Source: Oscillospiraceae bacterium
GTDB taxonomy: Bacteria; Bacillota; Clostridia; Oscillospirales; Oscillospiraceae
Length of the DNA stretch: 64,000 nt
Assembly (NCBI GenBank): GCA_017398685.1
Contig: JAFQFH010000011.1
Location: 1-64,000, forward strand
Reading direction: 5' to 3'
The notes under the pieces are model-generated. The model made no database searches and was not told the origin of the DNA. It was given only the letters and a program-made list of their open reading frames with translations. Shown in pieces: positions 32,552-40,840 of this stretch. Each line of letters opens with the position of its first letter. Position 1 is the stretch's first letter. Position numbers and translations under genes: made by a program.

Positions 32552-34501
32552 CTATGGATTTTCCTTCCCCTTCACCCCTGAGGCCATAGCCAAAAACAGG
32601 GGAACGCATACCACAATGCTGTATAAATATCTGTACTCACAATATACAGGTGAGGCCAAAGTGGTTAACCACACACCTCCCAGCAAAATCATCGGTGAAG
32701 CGAGGCCGCCCTTTCCTTTCAGGCACAGCAATCCTGCCGAAATCATCATAAGCCAAACCATAAGTGCCAGACTAAAAATAATTGAAATCGGCTTCATTTC
32801 CGTAATCATAACAATCAAGGTTGCAATGCTTCTTCGAAGTTCCTCCATTTTGGGGCTTTGTACCAATTCAAACTCATTTGGATATATTGTGTCGCAAACT
32901 ATCCAATAGCTCACATCCGGATACCAATAGCCATAATTTTGCATAAGTGTGGCATCAATATAATCTTTTGGGTGCTTCAGTCCTAACCTGACCCAGCTCT
33001 TAACATATTTTAAAGGATCTTCCTCAAAAACCTCCGGGAGGAACATACCCTCCGCTTTTACATCATCAGACAGTCCCGACATATACCTTTCCGGCAAAGC
33101 CTTGTAGTCCGTAAAGAGCTCTTTGAGTACAGCAACATCCTTGTGCTCCAAGGCCTGAGGATCGTTTTTTACGGTTCTGGCTATCTGTTGCAGAGGAATG
33201 GATAAAGCTTCACCAACAGAAGGCTTTTCTGCTCCCACAACATCGTACAAAATTCTGTTATATCCAGACACGAGCAGTAACACTGCTGCAAAAACAGCAG
33301 TCAACTTTTTCCACCGATCCCTGTTGCATAGGATATACAGCGGGAAACCAAGCAGGAACGAATACCAACCATTGCTCCTTAACAGACAGAACAAAAAGCA
33401 AAGCCCGACCATCACTGCATAAAACCACGGCTTTACCTTATTGAGACTAGAATGTTCCCATATCATCGCCATCATCAGCAGCAGGGCCACCGCTGCAAAT
33501 GGCACATCTTTCCAGATGGTTGTGGCATAAAAAGGGTGTACAAGGAATAAACCGTAGAAGAGAAACACTGCGGTGCGAACAAATTTGCTCACCTTCATTT
33601 TGCCCAAAAACACAATACACGTGGCAAAACACAAAGCCATAAAGCACATTTGGACACATGAATATATCAGCGCAGTATACTCAAGATTTCCGGATGCAAA
33701 TTTAAGACACAGTGCAATAAACAACTGGTGTAAATACGGATGGTGATTGCTAAGAGGCTGTATTCCCATTTGCTGCCTAATTTCATAAAACGAGTCGTAG
33801 GAAAGGTTTCCGGGATAGTACGCAATAAAATATGGCATCCACAACAGGATAATTCCTGCGGCTATAATAAGAACTCTCAGCAAACCATTCTTTATCAGCA
33901 GCTTATCGTCATCACCTTCCGAAAATGATTTCTCCCGCATAACTGTAAAGAACTCACTGAGAACGGAAAATAAAAGCAGAGCCTGCCCCGCAAAGTAACT
34001 CAACTGCACAAAGAGATTGCTCAAATCATCCGCTCTGTGCATCACCTCAAGCCTTCCGAATTCTTCCAGCTGGAAGCCCACAAACAAAAAAAGTGCAAAA
34101 AGCAAACCTAACAATAAAGACAGAATCCTCGTGTGTTTTCCGGCTTCTCTCCCGAGTCCCTTGTGCAAAAAAACAGCACATAATACATACAGCATAAGCC
34201 ACAACAGACTTTTCTCGGTTTCCAGATATACAGCAAAGCCGTATGTGCATGCCAATGCAGAACTCAACACATAAAAATTCAGCCTTATATTATCCCGCTT
34301 CTTGTCTATAGCCCGCAGAACAAAGGCATATACCAGAAAAATCAGCAGCCCGGTGCTGACAACAAGACTTTTTTCCGGGTATCCGTACACCAGCAGCAAT
34401 ACATCGGTAGACAACAGCATAGACAAGAAGAGAGCGGCCAAAGAATGCAGCAGTTTAAATTCCACAGATTGAAACATAGGTCTCCTGTTTTCGGAACTCA
34501 T
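32552..34501 (-). CDS. DUF6020 family polytopic membrane protein, AT-rich
   Basis: The 649-residue protein has about 14 membrane segments. The signature YYPGNLSYDSFYEIRQQMG then QPLSNHHPYLHQLF matches the protein at 20345-21961, including the identical PLSNHHP. The two are distant paralogues with different lengths. The role is probably lipid-linked sugar transfer or glycan assembly (inference). The DNA is clearly more AT-rich than the paralogue, so it may have been acquired separately. The ATG at 34501 was chosen; GAAGGGAAA lies about 10 nt upstream, and the longer frame would need a TTG. Confidence 0.8.
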   Translation of the reverse strand: MSSENRRPMFQSVEFKLLHSLAALFLSMLLSTDVLLLVYGYPEKSLVVSTGLLIFLVYAFVLRAIDKKRDNIRLNFYVLSSALACTYGFAVYLETEKSLLWLMLYVLCAVFLHKGLGREAGKHTRILSLLLGLLFALFLFVGFQLEEFGRLEVMHRADDLSNLFVQLSYFAGQALLLFSVLSEFFTVMREKSFSEGDDDKLLIKNGLLRVLIIAAGIILLWMPYFIAYYPGNLSYDSFYEIRQQMGIQPLSNHHPYLHQLFIALCLKFASGNLEYTALIYSCVQMCFMALCFATCIVFLGKMKVSKFVRTAVFLFYGLFLVHPFYATTIWKDVPFAAVALLLMMAMIWEHSSLNKVKPWFYAVMVGLCFLFCLLRSNGWYSFLLGFPLYILCNRDRWKKLTAVFAAVLLLVSGYNRILYDVVGAEKPSVGEALSIPLQQIARTVKNDPQALEHKDVAVLKELFTDYKALPERYMSGLSDDVKAEGMFLPEVFEEDPLKYVKSWVRLGLKHPKDYIDATLMQNYGYWYPDVSYWIVCDTIYPNEFELVQSPKMEELRRSIATLIVMITEMKPISIIFSLALMVWLMMISAGLLCLKGKGGLASPMILLGGVWLTTLASPVYCEYRYLYSIVVCVPLFLAMASGVKGKENP

Positions 34502-34657
34502 ATTCTCATTTCCCTTCAGCAATATTTATGCAAAGATAGGCAGCTTCCTATTACTATAAAGATTATATATTGCACAGGTGAGTATAGCAAGTTTAATGTG
34601 CTTTGCGTTCAACAATTTGCAAAGCACCATACGATAACAGATTGACAATATGCGCTC

Positions 34658-34686
34658 TTGACAAATCCTGAATCAACACTTAGAAT
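34658..34686 (+). promoter_or_regulatory. Promoter of the thiT transcript
   Basis: TTGACA (34658-34663), 17 nt, TAGAAT (34681-34686), just before the riboswitch. Confidence 0.8.
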
Positions 34687-34703
34687 ACCACTGTAACCTA
34701 ATA

Positions 34704-34794
34704 ACAGGGGTGCTGGGTTTTCCCGGCTGAGATGAGGCTAATTGAGGCCTCGGTACCCTCAGACCTGATCCGGATAATGCCGGCGTAGGAAACA
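34704..34794 (+). ncRNA. TPP (THI-box) riboswitch
   Basis: The sequence contains GGGGTGCT, the invariant GGCTGAGATGAGG, TACCCTCAGACCTGATCCGG and ATAATGCCGGCGTAGGAA in the right order and spacing for the thiamin pyrophosphate aptamer. It precedes a terminator and the thiamin transporter gene thiT, its classical target. Confidence 0.97.
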
Positions 34795-34808
34795 TGGAAA
34801 CGCCATTG

Positions 34809-34843
34809 ACGCAGGGTCAGAAGACCCTGCGTTTTCGTTTTCT
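34809..34843 (+). terminator. Riboswitch-controlled terminator before thiT
   Basis: ACGCAGGGTC and GACCCTGCGT pair around AGAA, followed by TTTCGTTTTC. The expected mechanism is premature termination when TPP is bound. Confidence 0.88.
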
Positions 34844-34874
34844 GCTTCCTTTTCAAAAAGAAAGGAGAAACATT

Positions 34875-35441
34875 ATGAAAAGTTCATCCCATCTGAGACT
34901 TCGTGCACTGTGCGAGGGTGCGGTAATGGTGGCTCTGGCGCAGATTCTGGGCTATATCAAGCTCTTCTCCCTGCCCAACGGCGGCTCTATCACCCTCAAT
35001 ATGCTGCCCATCTTTATCTACTGCGCCCGCTGGGGCTTTGGTCCGGGCATGCTGGCCAGCTTTTCCCTGAGTCTTTTGCAGCTTTTGCTGGACGGGGCCT
35101 ACGCCTGGGGCTGGCAGTCCATCATCGGTGACTACATAGTGGCCTACACGGTTCTGGGCTTTGCAGGGCTCTTCCACAAGCACAGAAACGGCTTTTTCAT
35201 AGGCATGGGCGTGGGCGGCTTTGCCCGTTTTCTCGCAGCCTGGTACGTGGGCGCCGTGGTCTGGGGCGAATACATGCCCGACAGCTTTTTCGGCATGACC
35301 ATGACTTCTCCGTGGATATACTCTGCCCTTTATAACGGCAGCTATCTTCTTATAAATATATGCCTGTGCCTGATAGTGGGTCTTCTCATGTGGAAGAAGC
35401 TGGGAAAATATATACGCGGCGAGGATCTAAAAAACATATAG
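34875..35441 (+). CDS. thiT: Thiamin ECF transporter S component
   Basis: The 188-residue membrane protein has six segments and ThiT marks: ALCEGAVMVALAQILGYIKL, LPNGGSITLNMLPIFIYCARWGFGPGML, and a W/Y-rich loop (DGAYAWGWQSIIGDY) that forms the thiamin pocket in the lactococcal structure. It binds thiamin and couples to an ECF module encoded elsewhere. AAAGGAG lies 7 nt before the ATG. The upstream TPP riboswitch confirms the ligand class. Confidence 0.95.
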   Translation: MKSSSHLRLRALCEGAVMVALAQILGYIKLFSLPNGGSITLNMLPIFIYCARWGFGPGMLASFSLSLLQLLLDGAYAWGWQSIIGDYIVAYTVLGFAGLFHKHRNGFFIGMGVGGFARFLAAWYVGAVVWGEYMPDSFFGMTMTSPWIYSALYNGSYLLINICLCLIVGLLMWKKLGKYIRGEDLKNI

Positions 35442-35450
35442 AAAAAGCAG

Positions 35451-35478
35451 AAGTGCCCGGATCTCCGGGCACTTTTTT
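35451..35478. terminator. Terminator of thiT
   Basis: AAGTGCCCGG and CCGGGCACTT pair around ATCT, followed by TTTTT. Confidence 0.88.
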
Positions 35479-36748
35479 ACGCGTGAAGAGCTTTTTTGTT
35501 TCTGAGTTTACTGAACAGCTGCACCATCAGATAAATTGCGACGGCAGCCAGCATATACCTGTAGGGCAGGAACATTGCCGCATAGCGTTCGCTTGCAAAG
35601 GACATGGCTATAATGTAAAGATTGACTGAATATGTTATCGCCAGAAACAGGGCAATTGCCCTTTTCTTTTTCATAATGAGAGACAGAACAACCGACACTA
35701 TGCAAAGCACCATATTCACCTGACTTAAAAGCCTGCACAGCTTGTATACATTCTCAAGCGGCAGCCAGAACCACACCCAGTTTATCATACAGGCCGGTTT
35801 GCTCACGAAATACGACCAGAAAAGGTCAAATGGATCGCTTTTGAACCACTCCCTCAGGCGATACTCCTTCTGGAGCCGGTCAGTATCCAGATTAATATTT
35901 TCCATGTAGTTTTCGTTTTTGAGAGTGCCGTCTTCGTTGTAGTAATCGGCATATTTCTCCCGTATGGGTGCGTAGACATTTGTCTCATAGTCCAGACTCT
36001 CGTCGGAGGGGGCTCCCTCCCCCTGATAGGTTCCCTTCAGCCCCGGGTTTGCGGTCCCGGCAGTAATGGGAATAAACCGGTCAAAGATGCGGTAGTTTCT
36101 TATTGACCAGGGGATGACAAAAATCAGCATGGTCAAAGCGAGAGCCGCAGCCGGAATGAGCAGCTGCTTCAAGGTTTTCTTCTTAAGGATAACAAGGTAG
36201 GCAGCAGCAAAAACCAGAAACAGCAGAATGTTGGCCCTGATCATCAAAGCCGCCATAAATGACAGCACAAAGCCCACTATATTCTTTTTGTTCCTTTCCC
36301 CGTTTTCCTCGCCCATGCAAAACACAAAGTACAGGCAAAGCAAAAAGAAGAGCATATAGGGTGACTCCGTGAGCACCGCATTGTCCGACCATGACCACTG
36401 GGGCAGCAGAAAACCGGCGGCAGCAAGCAATGCATAGGGTGCAGGCAAAAAGAAAAGGGAAATCCTGTACAGCACATAGGGGCTGATGGAGCCGAGAATT
36501 ATCCACAATATGCGCATACTGTCAATATAGGCAGGCCCTTCTCCGAAAATGGAATACATTATCCCGGTCAGAACCGGCATTCCCGGCATGATCGTCGCTG
36601 TGGGCCTGTCCGACCACACGGATATAAGCCCCGTGTTGGCAAATACTATTCCGGACTGCAGGTAGGCCACATCATCGCTGTGGCTGAGAGTACCGGAGCC
36701 CATATAAAAGAACATTATCAGACGTTCCGCAAGGGCGACGAGAACCAA
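35477..36748 (-). CDS. GT39/ArnT-like membrane glycosyltransferase, 5' end frameshifted at an AT repeat
   Basis: The 423-residue frame encodes about 11 membrane segments. The first loop carries SHSDDVAYLQSG (acidic pair), followed by PTATIMPGMPVL and DNAVLTESPYMLFFLLCLYF, then IPWSIRNYRIF before an extracellular segment. This is the pattern of dolichyl-phosphate-mannose-type (GT39/PMT) transferases, which attach sugars from polyprenyl carriers. In this frame no SD-supported start exists; the first possible codon is a TTG in the AT tract. A good SD and ATG lie at 36809 in another frame, out by one AT unit. It may be a phase-variable gene in the OFF state, a recent frameshift, or a sequence error. 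Confidence 0.75.
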   Translation of the reverse strand: MVLVALAERLIMFFYMGSGTLSHSDDVAYLQSGIVFANTGLISVWSDRPTATIMPGMPVLTGIMYSIFGEGPAYIDSMRILWIILGSISPYVLYRISLFFLPAPYALLAAAGFLLPQWSWSDNAVLTESPYMLFFLLCLYFVFCMGEENGERNKKNIVGFVLSFMAALMIRANILLFLVFAAAYLVILKKKTLKQLLIPAAALALTMLIFVIPWSIRNYRIFDRFIPITAGTANPGLKGTYQGEGAPSDESLDYETNVYAPIREKYADYYNEDGTLKNENYMENINLDTDRLQKEYRLREWFKSDPFDLFWSYFVSKPACMINWVWFWLPLENVYKLCRLLSQVNMVLCIVSVVLSLIMKKKRAIALFLAITYSVNLYIIAMSFASERYAAMFLPYRYMLAAVAIYLMVQLFSKLRNKKALHA

Positions 36749-36820
36749 TATATATATATGAGCGCTTTTTGCCGGAGGGAACAGGTTTTAATCTATTTCT
36801 GCTTGTCATAAAAATCTCCC
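36746..36820 (-). other. SD and N-terminal coding segment of the glycosyltransferase in the other frame
   Basis: GGGAG (36820-36816) stands 6 nt before ATG (36809). The frame starts MTSRNRLKPVPSGKKRSY, a basic segment typical of the cytoplasmic N-terminus before the first membrane helix. It reaches the AT tract and then loses register with the main frame. Adding one AT unit would give YIYILVLVALAERLIMFFY, a good first membrane span. Confidence 0.65.
36748..36759. repeat. (AT)6 dinucleotide tract at the start of the glycosyltransferase gene
   Basis: Twelve bases of pure AT repeat lie within codons 17-21 counted from the SD-supported ATG at 36809. Seven or four units would join that ATG to the long frame; six units do not. 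Confidence 0.9.
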
Positions 36821-36932
36821 ATCACAGTATTTTTGCGATTTGTTTCCCGTTCATGCCTGATTTTAACATAGTCGCAAATGCTTTGCAACAATCCCAATAT
36901 TCAGTTTTATGAAGCTTTTCGGGAATTTTTTG

Positions 36933-36962
36933 TTGACAAGGGTCTTTGTTGTATTGTATAAT
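36933..36962 (+). promoter_or_regulatory. Consensus promoter of rpmH
   Basis: TTGACA (36933-36938), 18 nt, TATAAT (36957-36962). Apart from this the 36821-37057 gap holds a long leader with a short inverted repeat (CTCGACGGC/GTCGTCGAG near 36968-36988). I see no DnaA boxes. Confidence 0.88.
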
Positions 36963-37057
36963 CATCACTCGACGGCGCTTGTCGTCGAGTTTTTCCATGT
37001 CAACTACTTCGGGAGCGATCCCGATGTTGAGTATCAACCTGAAAGGAGTAATATACC

Positions 37058-37192
37058 ATGTTGCGTACCTACCAGCCCAAGAAGCGTCAGCGCAAGAAAG
37101 AGCACGGCTTCCGCAAGAGAATGAAGACCGAGAACGGCCGCAAGGTTCTCTCCCGTCGCAGAGCAAAGGGCAGAGCTAAGCTCAGCTACTGA
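37058..37192 (+). CDS. rpmH: 50S ribosomal protein L34
   Basis: The 44-residue frame [20 protein letters not shown] continues with [19 protein letters not shown], the standard L34 sequence and length. AAAGGAG precedes the ATG by 9 nt. It heads the rpmH-rnpA-yidD-yidC-khpB series found near the replication origin in most Firmicutes. Confidence 0.97.
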   Translation: MLRTYQPKKRQRKKEHGFRKRMKTENGRKVLSRRRAKGRAKLSY

Positions 37193-37304
37193 TCCTTCGC
37201 AAAGTGAGCAGGTTTACAAAAGAAATTTAGGGCGGAGCGATCCGCCCTTTAGGTGTTTGTGCAGCCAGTCCAATGTAGCTTGGACTTACAGGAGGAGCAT
37301 TGCC

Positions 37305-37652
37305 TTGGATCGCAGGTTTACCTTAAAAAAGAACAGTGACTTCAGGCGATTGTATTCCAAGGGTAAAAGCGCAGTTGACCCCTACATGGTGGTTTACTGC
37401 CGCAAAAACGGCACAGCGAACAAGCGTGTGGGCTTCACCGTTTCGGTGAAGCTTGGTCATGCTGTGGTGAGAAACCGGGTGCGCCGCAGACTGAGAGAAA
37501 TATACAGGCTCAACTCCCACCTTCTCAAGGAGGGCTGGGACATTGTTATTGTAGCCCGGGCAAGATGCGTCAACGGCAAATACAGCCGTATGAACGATGC
37601 CTTTCTCTCCCTTTGCGACAAGCTCCATCTTCTCAAGGAGGTGCAGCAATGA
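37305..37652 (+). CDS. rnpA: Ribonuclease P protein component
   Basis: The 115-residue protein has the RnpA core: [45 protein letters not shown] (RNR motif binding the RNA subunit) and [10 protein letters not shown]. It is the protein subunit that helps RNase P mature tRNA 5' ends. It starts with TTG, 9 nt after GGAGG. Its last codons overlap the yidD ATG (ATGA). Confidence 0.94.
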   Translation: MDRRFTLKKNSDFRRLYSKGKSAVDPYMVVYCRKNGTANKRVGFTVSVKLGHAVVRNRVRRRLREIYRLNSHLLKEGWDIVIVARARCVNGKYSRMNDAFLSLCDKLHLLKEVQQ

Positions 37653-37867
37653 AAAAATTCATGCTTGCCGCTATCCACTTTTACCGCAAGTACATCTCCC
37701 CCGCCCGTCCCCCCTGCTGCCGTTTTATACCTACCTGCTCCCAGTATGCGCTGGAGGCTATTGAAAAGTACGGCGCCCTCAAGGGCGGCTGGCTGGCCTT
37801 CCGGCGTATCATGAAGTGCCATCCCTTCCACAGGAAGGGCTATGACATCTTCGATCCCGTCCCCTAA
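37649..37867 (+). CDS. yidD: Membrane protein insertion efficiency factor YidD
   Basis: The 72-residue protein has the YidD pattern [66 protein letters not shown] with conserved Cys and H. It assists YidC at the membrane. GGAGG precedes the ATG, which overlaps the rnpA stop by 4 nt. yidC follows after 24 nt. Confidence 0.95.
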   Translation: MKKFMLAAIHFYRKYISPARPPCCRFIPTCSQYALEAIEKYGALKGGWLAFRRIMKCHPFHRKGYDIFDPVP

Positions 37868-37891
37868 AATAAACACATTGAGGAGAAACCT

Positions 37892-39250
37892 ATGTGGGCA
37901 ACAATCACCAAGCCTTTCGCATGGCTTATGGTCAAGCTCTATGAGCTGACCGGAAACTACGGCATAGCCCTTATGATCTTCGCTCTTGCGGTCAACCTTA
38001 TTCTGACCCCCTTCATGGCAAAGAGCAAGAAAGGCATGATGCGTACTTCCCGTCTCCAGCCCCAGATGCAGGAGCTTCAGAGACGCCACGAAGGAAACCC
38101 CCAGAAGTACCAGCAGGAGATGCAGAAGCTGTACCAGGAAAACGGTGCAAACCCCATGTCCGGCTGTCTGTGGTCCTTCGTCCCCTTCCCCATTCTCATC
38201 GCCCTCTACTCCGTCATCCGCCAGCCCATCACCAGAATGATGTTTGCAGCTCAGGATGTAGTGGATACTTTGCAGGCCTTCTTCGTTGAAAAGGGCCTCT
38301 ACGTCATACCCAGCAAGCCCGACGCATACGTTGAGATAAAGCTCACTGACCTTGCCCACCAGAACTGGGATCTGGTCCAGTCTGAGCTTGCAGGCAAGGT
38401 CGACGGTCTTCTGAATATCGACTTTACTTTCCTCGGCGTAAACCTTGGCGATCAGCCCCGCTGGAACTTCATGTTCAACACCGATTTCAGCGATCCTTCC
38501 GTATGGCTGCCCGCCCTGGGTCTTTTCATCATCCCCTTCATCTCCGCAGGCTTCTCCTGGCTGAGCATGAAGATCAGCAATGCTTCAAACCCCCAGCAGC
38601 AGAACGCCCAGATGGACAGCTCCATGAAGACCATGAATCTCATGATGCCCCTTATGTCCTTGTGGTTCTGCTTTATCATGCCCGCTGCAATGGGCGTATA
38701 CTGGATCGCCAACAGCGTTTTCGGCGCTGCCCGTGACTTTATCCTCACCAGAGTCTACAAAAAGCAGCTGGACAAGGAAGATGCCGAGCGTATCGCCGCA
38801 AAGAGCGCCCGTGAGCGCGAGATCGAGCTGAAGCGTCTGGAGACCGAGCGTCTCAAGGCCGAGGGCAAGACCGAAAAGAACGTAAACACCAGCAAAAAGA
38901 AAATTCAGGCCAACGAAAAGCAGAAGAGCGACGAGCGCAAGGCCGCCCTTGATAAGGCAGAGCGCGCCGCCCGCAGAGAGCGCCTTGGCATAAAGGACTA
39001 CGAGATCCCCGCATCTCAGGTGGGCAACCGCCGCTACGCCAGAGGCCGCGCCTACGTGGCAGACCGTTTCACCAACCCTGAAAACGCTGCCGCCGCCACT
39101 CTGGCCGCTGCTGCCGAGTCCGAATTCGGCGCTTCTATCGACGAAACCATTCAGGATGAAGTCCTTACTGCACAGGAAGTTATCGAGACTGCCAGCGAAG
39201 CCGTTGACGCTCAGGACACTGTCACTGTGAATACGGACGGACAGGAGTAA
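37892..39250 (+). CDS. yidC: Membrane protein insertase YidC/Oxa1 family
   Basis: The 452-residue protein lacks the large periplasmic domain of Gram-negative YidC, as in Firmicutes. Membrane segments include GNYGIALMIFALAVNLILTPFMAKSKKG, the CLWSFVPFPILIALYSVI segment and SLWFCFIMPAAMGVYWIANSVF. A long charged C-terminal tail (about 290-452, KELKRLETERLKAEGK-type coil then acidic) is longer than in Bacillus and could bind ribosomes. It inserts membrane proteins alone or with Sec. GAGGAG lies upstream. Confidence 0.95.
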   Translation: MWATITKPFAWLMVKLYELTGNYGIALMIFALAVNLILTPFMAKSKKGMMRTSRLQPQMQELQRRHEGNPQKYQQEMQKLYQENGANPMSGCLWSFVPFPILIALYSVIRQPITRMMFAAQDVVDTLQAFFVEKGLYVIPSKPDAYVEIKLTDLAHQNWDLVQSELAGKVDGLLNIDFTFLGVNLGDQPRWNFMFNTDFSDPSVWLPALGLFIIPFISAGFSWLSMKISNASNPQQQNAQMDSSMKTMNLMMPLMSLWFCFIMPAAMGVYWIANSVFGAARDFILTRVYKKQLDKEDAERIAAKSAREREIELKRLETERLKAEGKTEKNVNTSKKKIQANEKQKSDERKAALDKAERAARRERLGIKDYEIPASQVGNRRYARGRAYVADRFTNPENAAAATLAAAAESEFGASIDETIQDEVLTAQEVIETASEAVDAQDTVTVNTDGQE

Positions 39251-39258
39251 CTTAGAAT

Positions 39259-40002
39259 ATGATCAAAACTTTGGAAAAGGCCGGCCGCACCGAGGACGAG
39301 GCCATTGCCGCCGCCCTTGCTGAGCTGGGTCTTGATCGGGACGATGTGTCCGTGGAGATCGTAGAGCGCGCCAAGTCCGGTTTTCTGGGCATCGGTGCCT
39401 CCCCCGCTGTGATCCGCGTCAGCTACGAGGCCGAGGACGAAGTCGTTGAGGAGCCCGTTGTTGCAGCAGAGCCCGCCGCAGCCGCTCCCCAGTCCTTTGA
39501 CGAGTCCGACGAGTACGCCGAAATCCGCAGCTTCCTCTCCGGTCTTCTGGAACGCATGGGCGTGAAGGCAGAGCTGGAGATCGGTCCCAGAGCCAACGGC
39601 GGCATCAACGTCAATGTCTCCGGCAACGGTATGGGCGCCATCATCGGCCGCCGCGGCGAGACTCTGGACGCTATCCAGCATCTGACCAACTACGCCGTCA
39701 ACCGCGGCAGCGACAAGCACATGCACATCAGCGTGGATGCGGAGAATTACCGCAGCAAGCGTGAGGACTCCCTTACAAAGCTCGCCCGCAAGATGGCAGA
39801 CAAAGCAATAAAGTACAAGCGCAGCATGGCTCTTGAGCCCATGAACTCCTACGAGCGCCATGTTATCCACACCGCACTGCAAAACTACGAAGGCGTCACC
39901 ACCAGCTCCACCGGCGTTGAGCCCAACAGACGAGTGGTCGTGTCCTACGTAAAGGGTGAGCAGAGCAGTTCAAACAAGCCCCAGAGCCGCGAGTGGGCCT
40001 GA
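39259..40002 (+). CDS. khpB: RNA-binding protein KhpB/Jag
   Basis: The 247-residue protein has a Jag_N domain (KTLEKAGRTEDEAIAAALAELG, KSGFLGIGASPAVIRV), an acidic Ala-rich linker, a KH domain with GAIIGRRGETLDAIQHLTNYAVN and a C-terminal R3H domain (EPMNSYERHVIHTALQ). KhpA/KhpB binds RNA and influences cell elongation and division in other Firmicutes. It follows yidC by 8 nt. mnmE, its usual next gene, is absent. Confidence 0.93.
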   Translation: MIKTLEKAGRTEDEAIAAALAELGLDRDDVSVEIVERAKSGFLGIGASPAVIRVSYEAEDEVVEEPVVAAEPAAAAPQSFDESDEYAEIRSFLSGLLERMGVKAELEIGPRANGGINVNVSGNGMGAIIGRRGETLDAIQHLTNYAVNRGSDKHMHISVDAENYRSKREDSLTKLARKMADKAIKYKRSMALEPMNSYERHVIHTALQNYEGVTTSSTGVEPNRRVVVSYVKGEQSSSNKPQSREWA

Positions 40003-40044
40003 GGATTCAAAACTTTATGTGCAGAGCACATCGGAGGAATTGAA

Positions 40045-40272
40045 ATGATATTTGAAAACGTACAGGCCGCACTGGCAAAGCAGTTTGAGATCGATCCCGA
40101 GACCATTACCCAGGATACCCATCTGGTAGACGATCTGGGCGCCGACTCTCTGGATATCGTGGAGCTTATCATGTCCATCGAGGACAGCTTCGGCATCAGC
40201 ATCTCCGACGAGGATGCAGCCCAGCTCTATACCGTGGGCAGAATTGTTGAGTATCTGGAGAAACTCAGATAA
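40045..40272 (+). CDS. acpP: Acyl carrier protein
   Basis: The 75-residue protein has the phosphopantetheine site [14 protein letters not shown] with Ser35, and acidic helices throughout. It carries growing acyl chains in fatty acid synthesis. GGAGG lies 8 nt before the ATG. It is separated from other fatty acid genes and sits 42 nt after khpB, possibly on the same transcript. Confidence 0.95.
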   Translation: MIFENVQAALAKQFEIDPETITQDTHLVDDLGADSLDIVELIMSIEDSFGISISDEDAAQLYTVGRIVEYLEKLR

Positions 40273-40282
40273 TTTCCACCTA

Positions 40283-40311
40283 TTGACATCCAATTTATAT
40301 TGCGCTAAAAT
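40283..40311 (+). promoter_or_regulatory. Promoter of the marR-ABC exporter operon
   Basis: TTGACA (40283-40288), 17 nt, TAAAAT (40306-40311). Two palindromic operators follow directly. Confidence 0.85.
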
Positions 40312-40313
40312 AC

Positions 40314-40347
40314 GTCGTGCACGACTTAATTTCAGGTCGTGTGCGAC
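40314..40347. promoter_or_regulatory. Twin palindromic operators for the MarR-type regulator
   Basis: GTCGTGCACGAC (40314-40325, perfect palindrome) and GTCGTGTGCGAC (40336-40347, near-perfect) have centres 22 bp apart, two helical turns. They cover the expected transcription start. Autorepression by the adjacent MarR protein is the natural reading. Confidence 0.75.
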
Positions 40348-40369
40348 TTATTTTTTGAAGGAAGAGACT

Positions 40370-40840
40370 ATGAACTGTGAATTGAGCGCAGGGATGCGCT
40401 TTTCCCTTATCAGCCGTTTTTTCAAGAAAAGGCTGGATGACGCGGGCAGCAAAATGGAGCTGACCGGCGTGCAGCTTATGGTTCTGGGGCAGCTCAACCG
40501 GCTTGAGCACAGCGGTCTTGCTCAGATACGCCAGAGGGATCTGGAAAAGGCCGCCCATCTGGGGCACCCCACCATGACCGAGCTTATAAAAAGGCTTGAG
40601 AAAAAGGGCTTTGTACACTGCTGCGTAAGCCCTACCGACCGCCGCTCCAAGGTGATAAGCTCCACGGAGAAGGCCCACTGTCTCCACGGGGAACTGGAGC
40701 GGGTGGATAAGGAAGTTTTTGACACCATGTGCCGGGGGCTGACTGAGGAGCAGAGGCTCGCTGTCACAGCCGCACTGGATATTATGCTTAAAAACGCTTT
40801 TGAGACTATGGGAAAGGAAGTGTGTGAAAGCGATGATTAA
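40370..40840 (+). CDS. MarR family transcriptional regulator
   Basis: The 156-residue protein has the MarR winged helix: LTGVQLMVLGQLNRLEHSGL, RDLEKAAHLGHPTMTELIKRLEKKGFV (recognition helix) and the wing CCVSPTDRRSKVISST, followed by a dimerisation helix. Members of this family often repress drug efflux genes and are released by ligands. AAGGAAG precedes the ATG. Two half-site-symmetric operators lie in its promoter, and two ABC exporter genes follow with overlapping starts. Confidence 0.9.
   Translation: MNCELSAGMRFSLISRFFKKRLDDAGSKMELTGVQLMVLGQLNRLEHSGLAQIRQRDLEKAAHLGHPTMTELIKRLEKKGFVHCCVSPTDRRSKVISSTEKAHCLHGELERVDKEVFDTMCRGLTEEQRLAVTAALDIMLKNAFETMGKEVCESDD

Noticed and set aside
36821..37057. 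Replication origin upstream of rpmH
   Set aside because: No TTATNCACA-type DnaA boxes or AT-rich repeat cluster were found; the gap is explained by promoter and leader.
38452..38748. Antisense frame within yidC
   Set aside because: No SD and no domain; a shadow of yidC.
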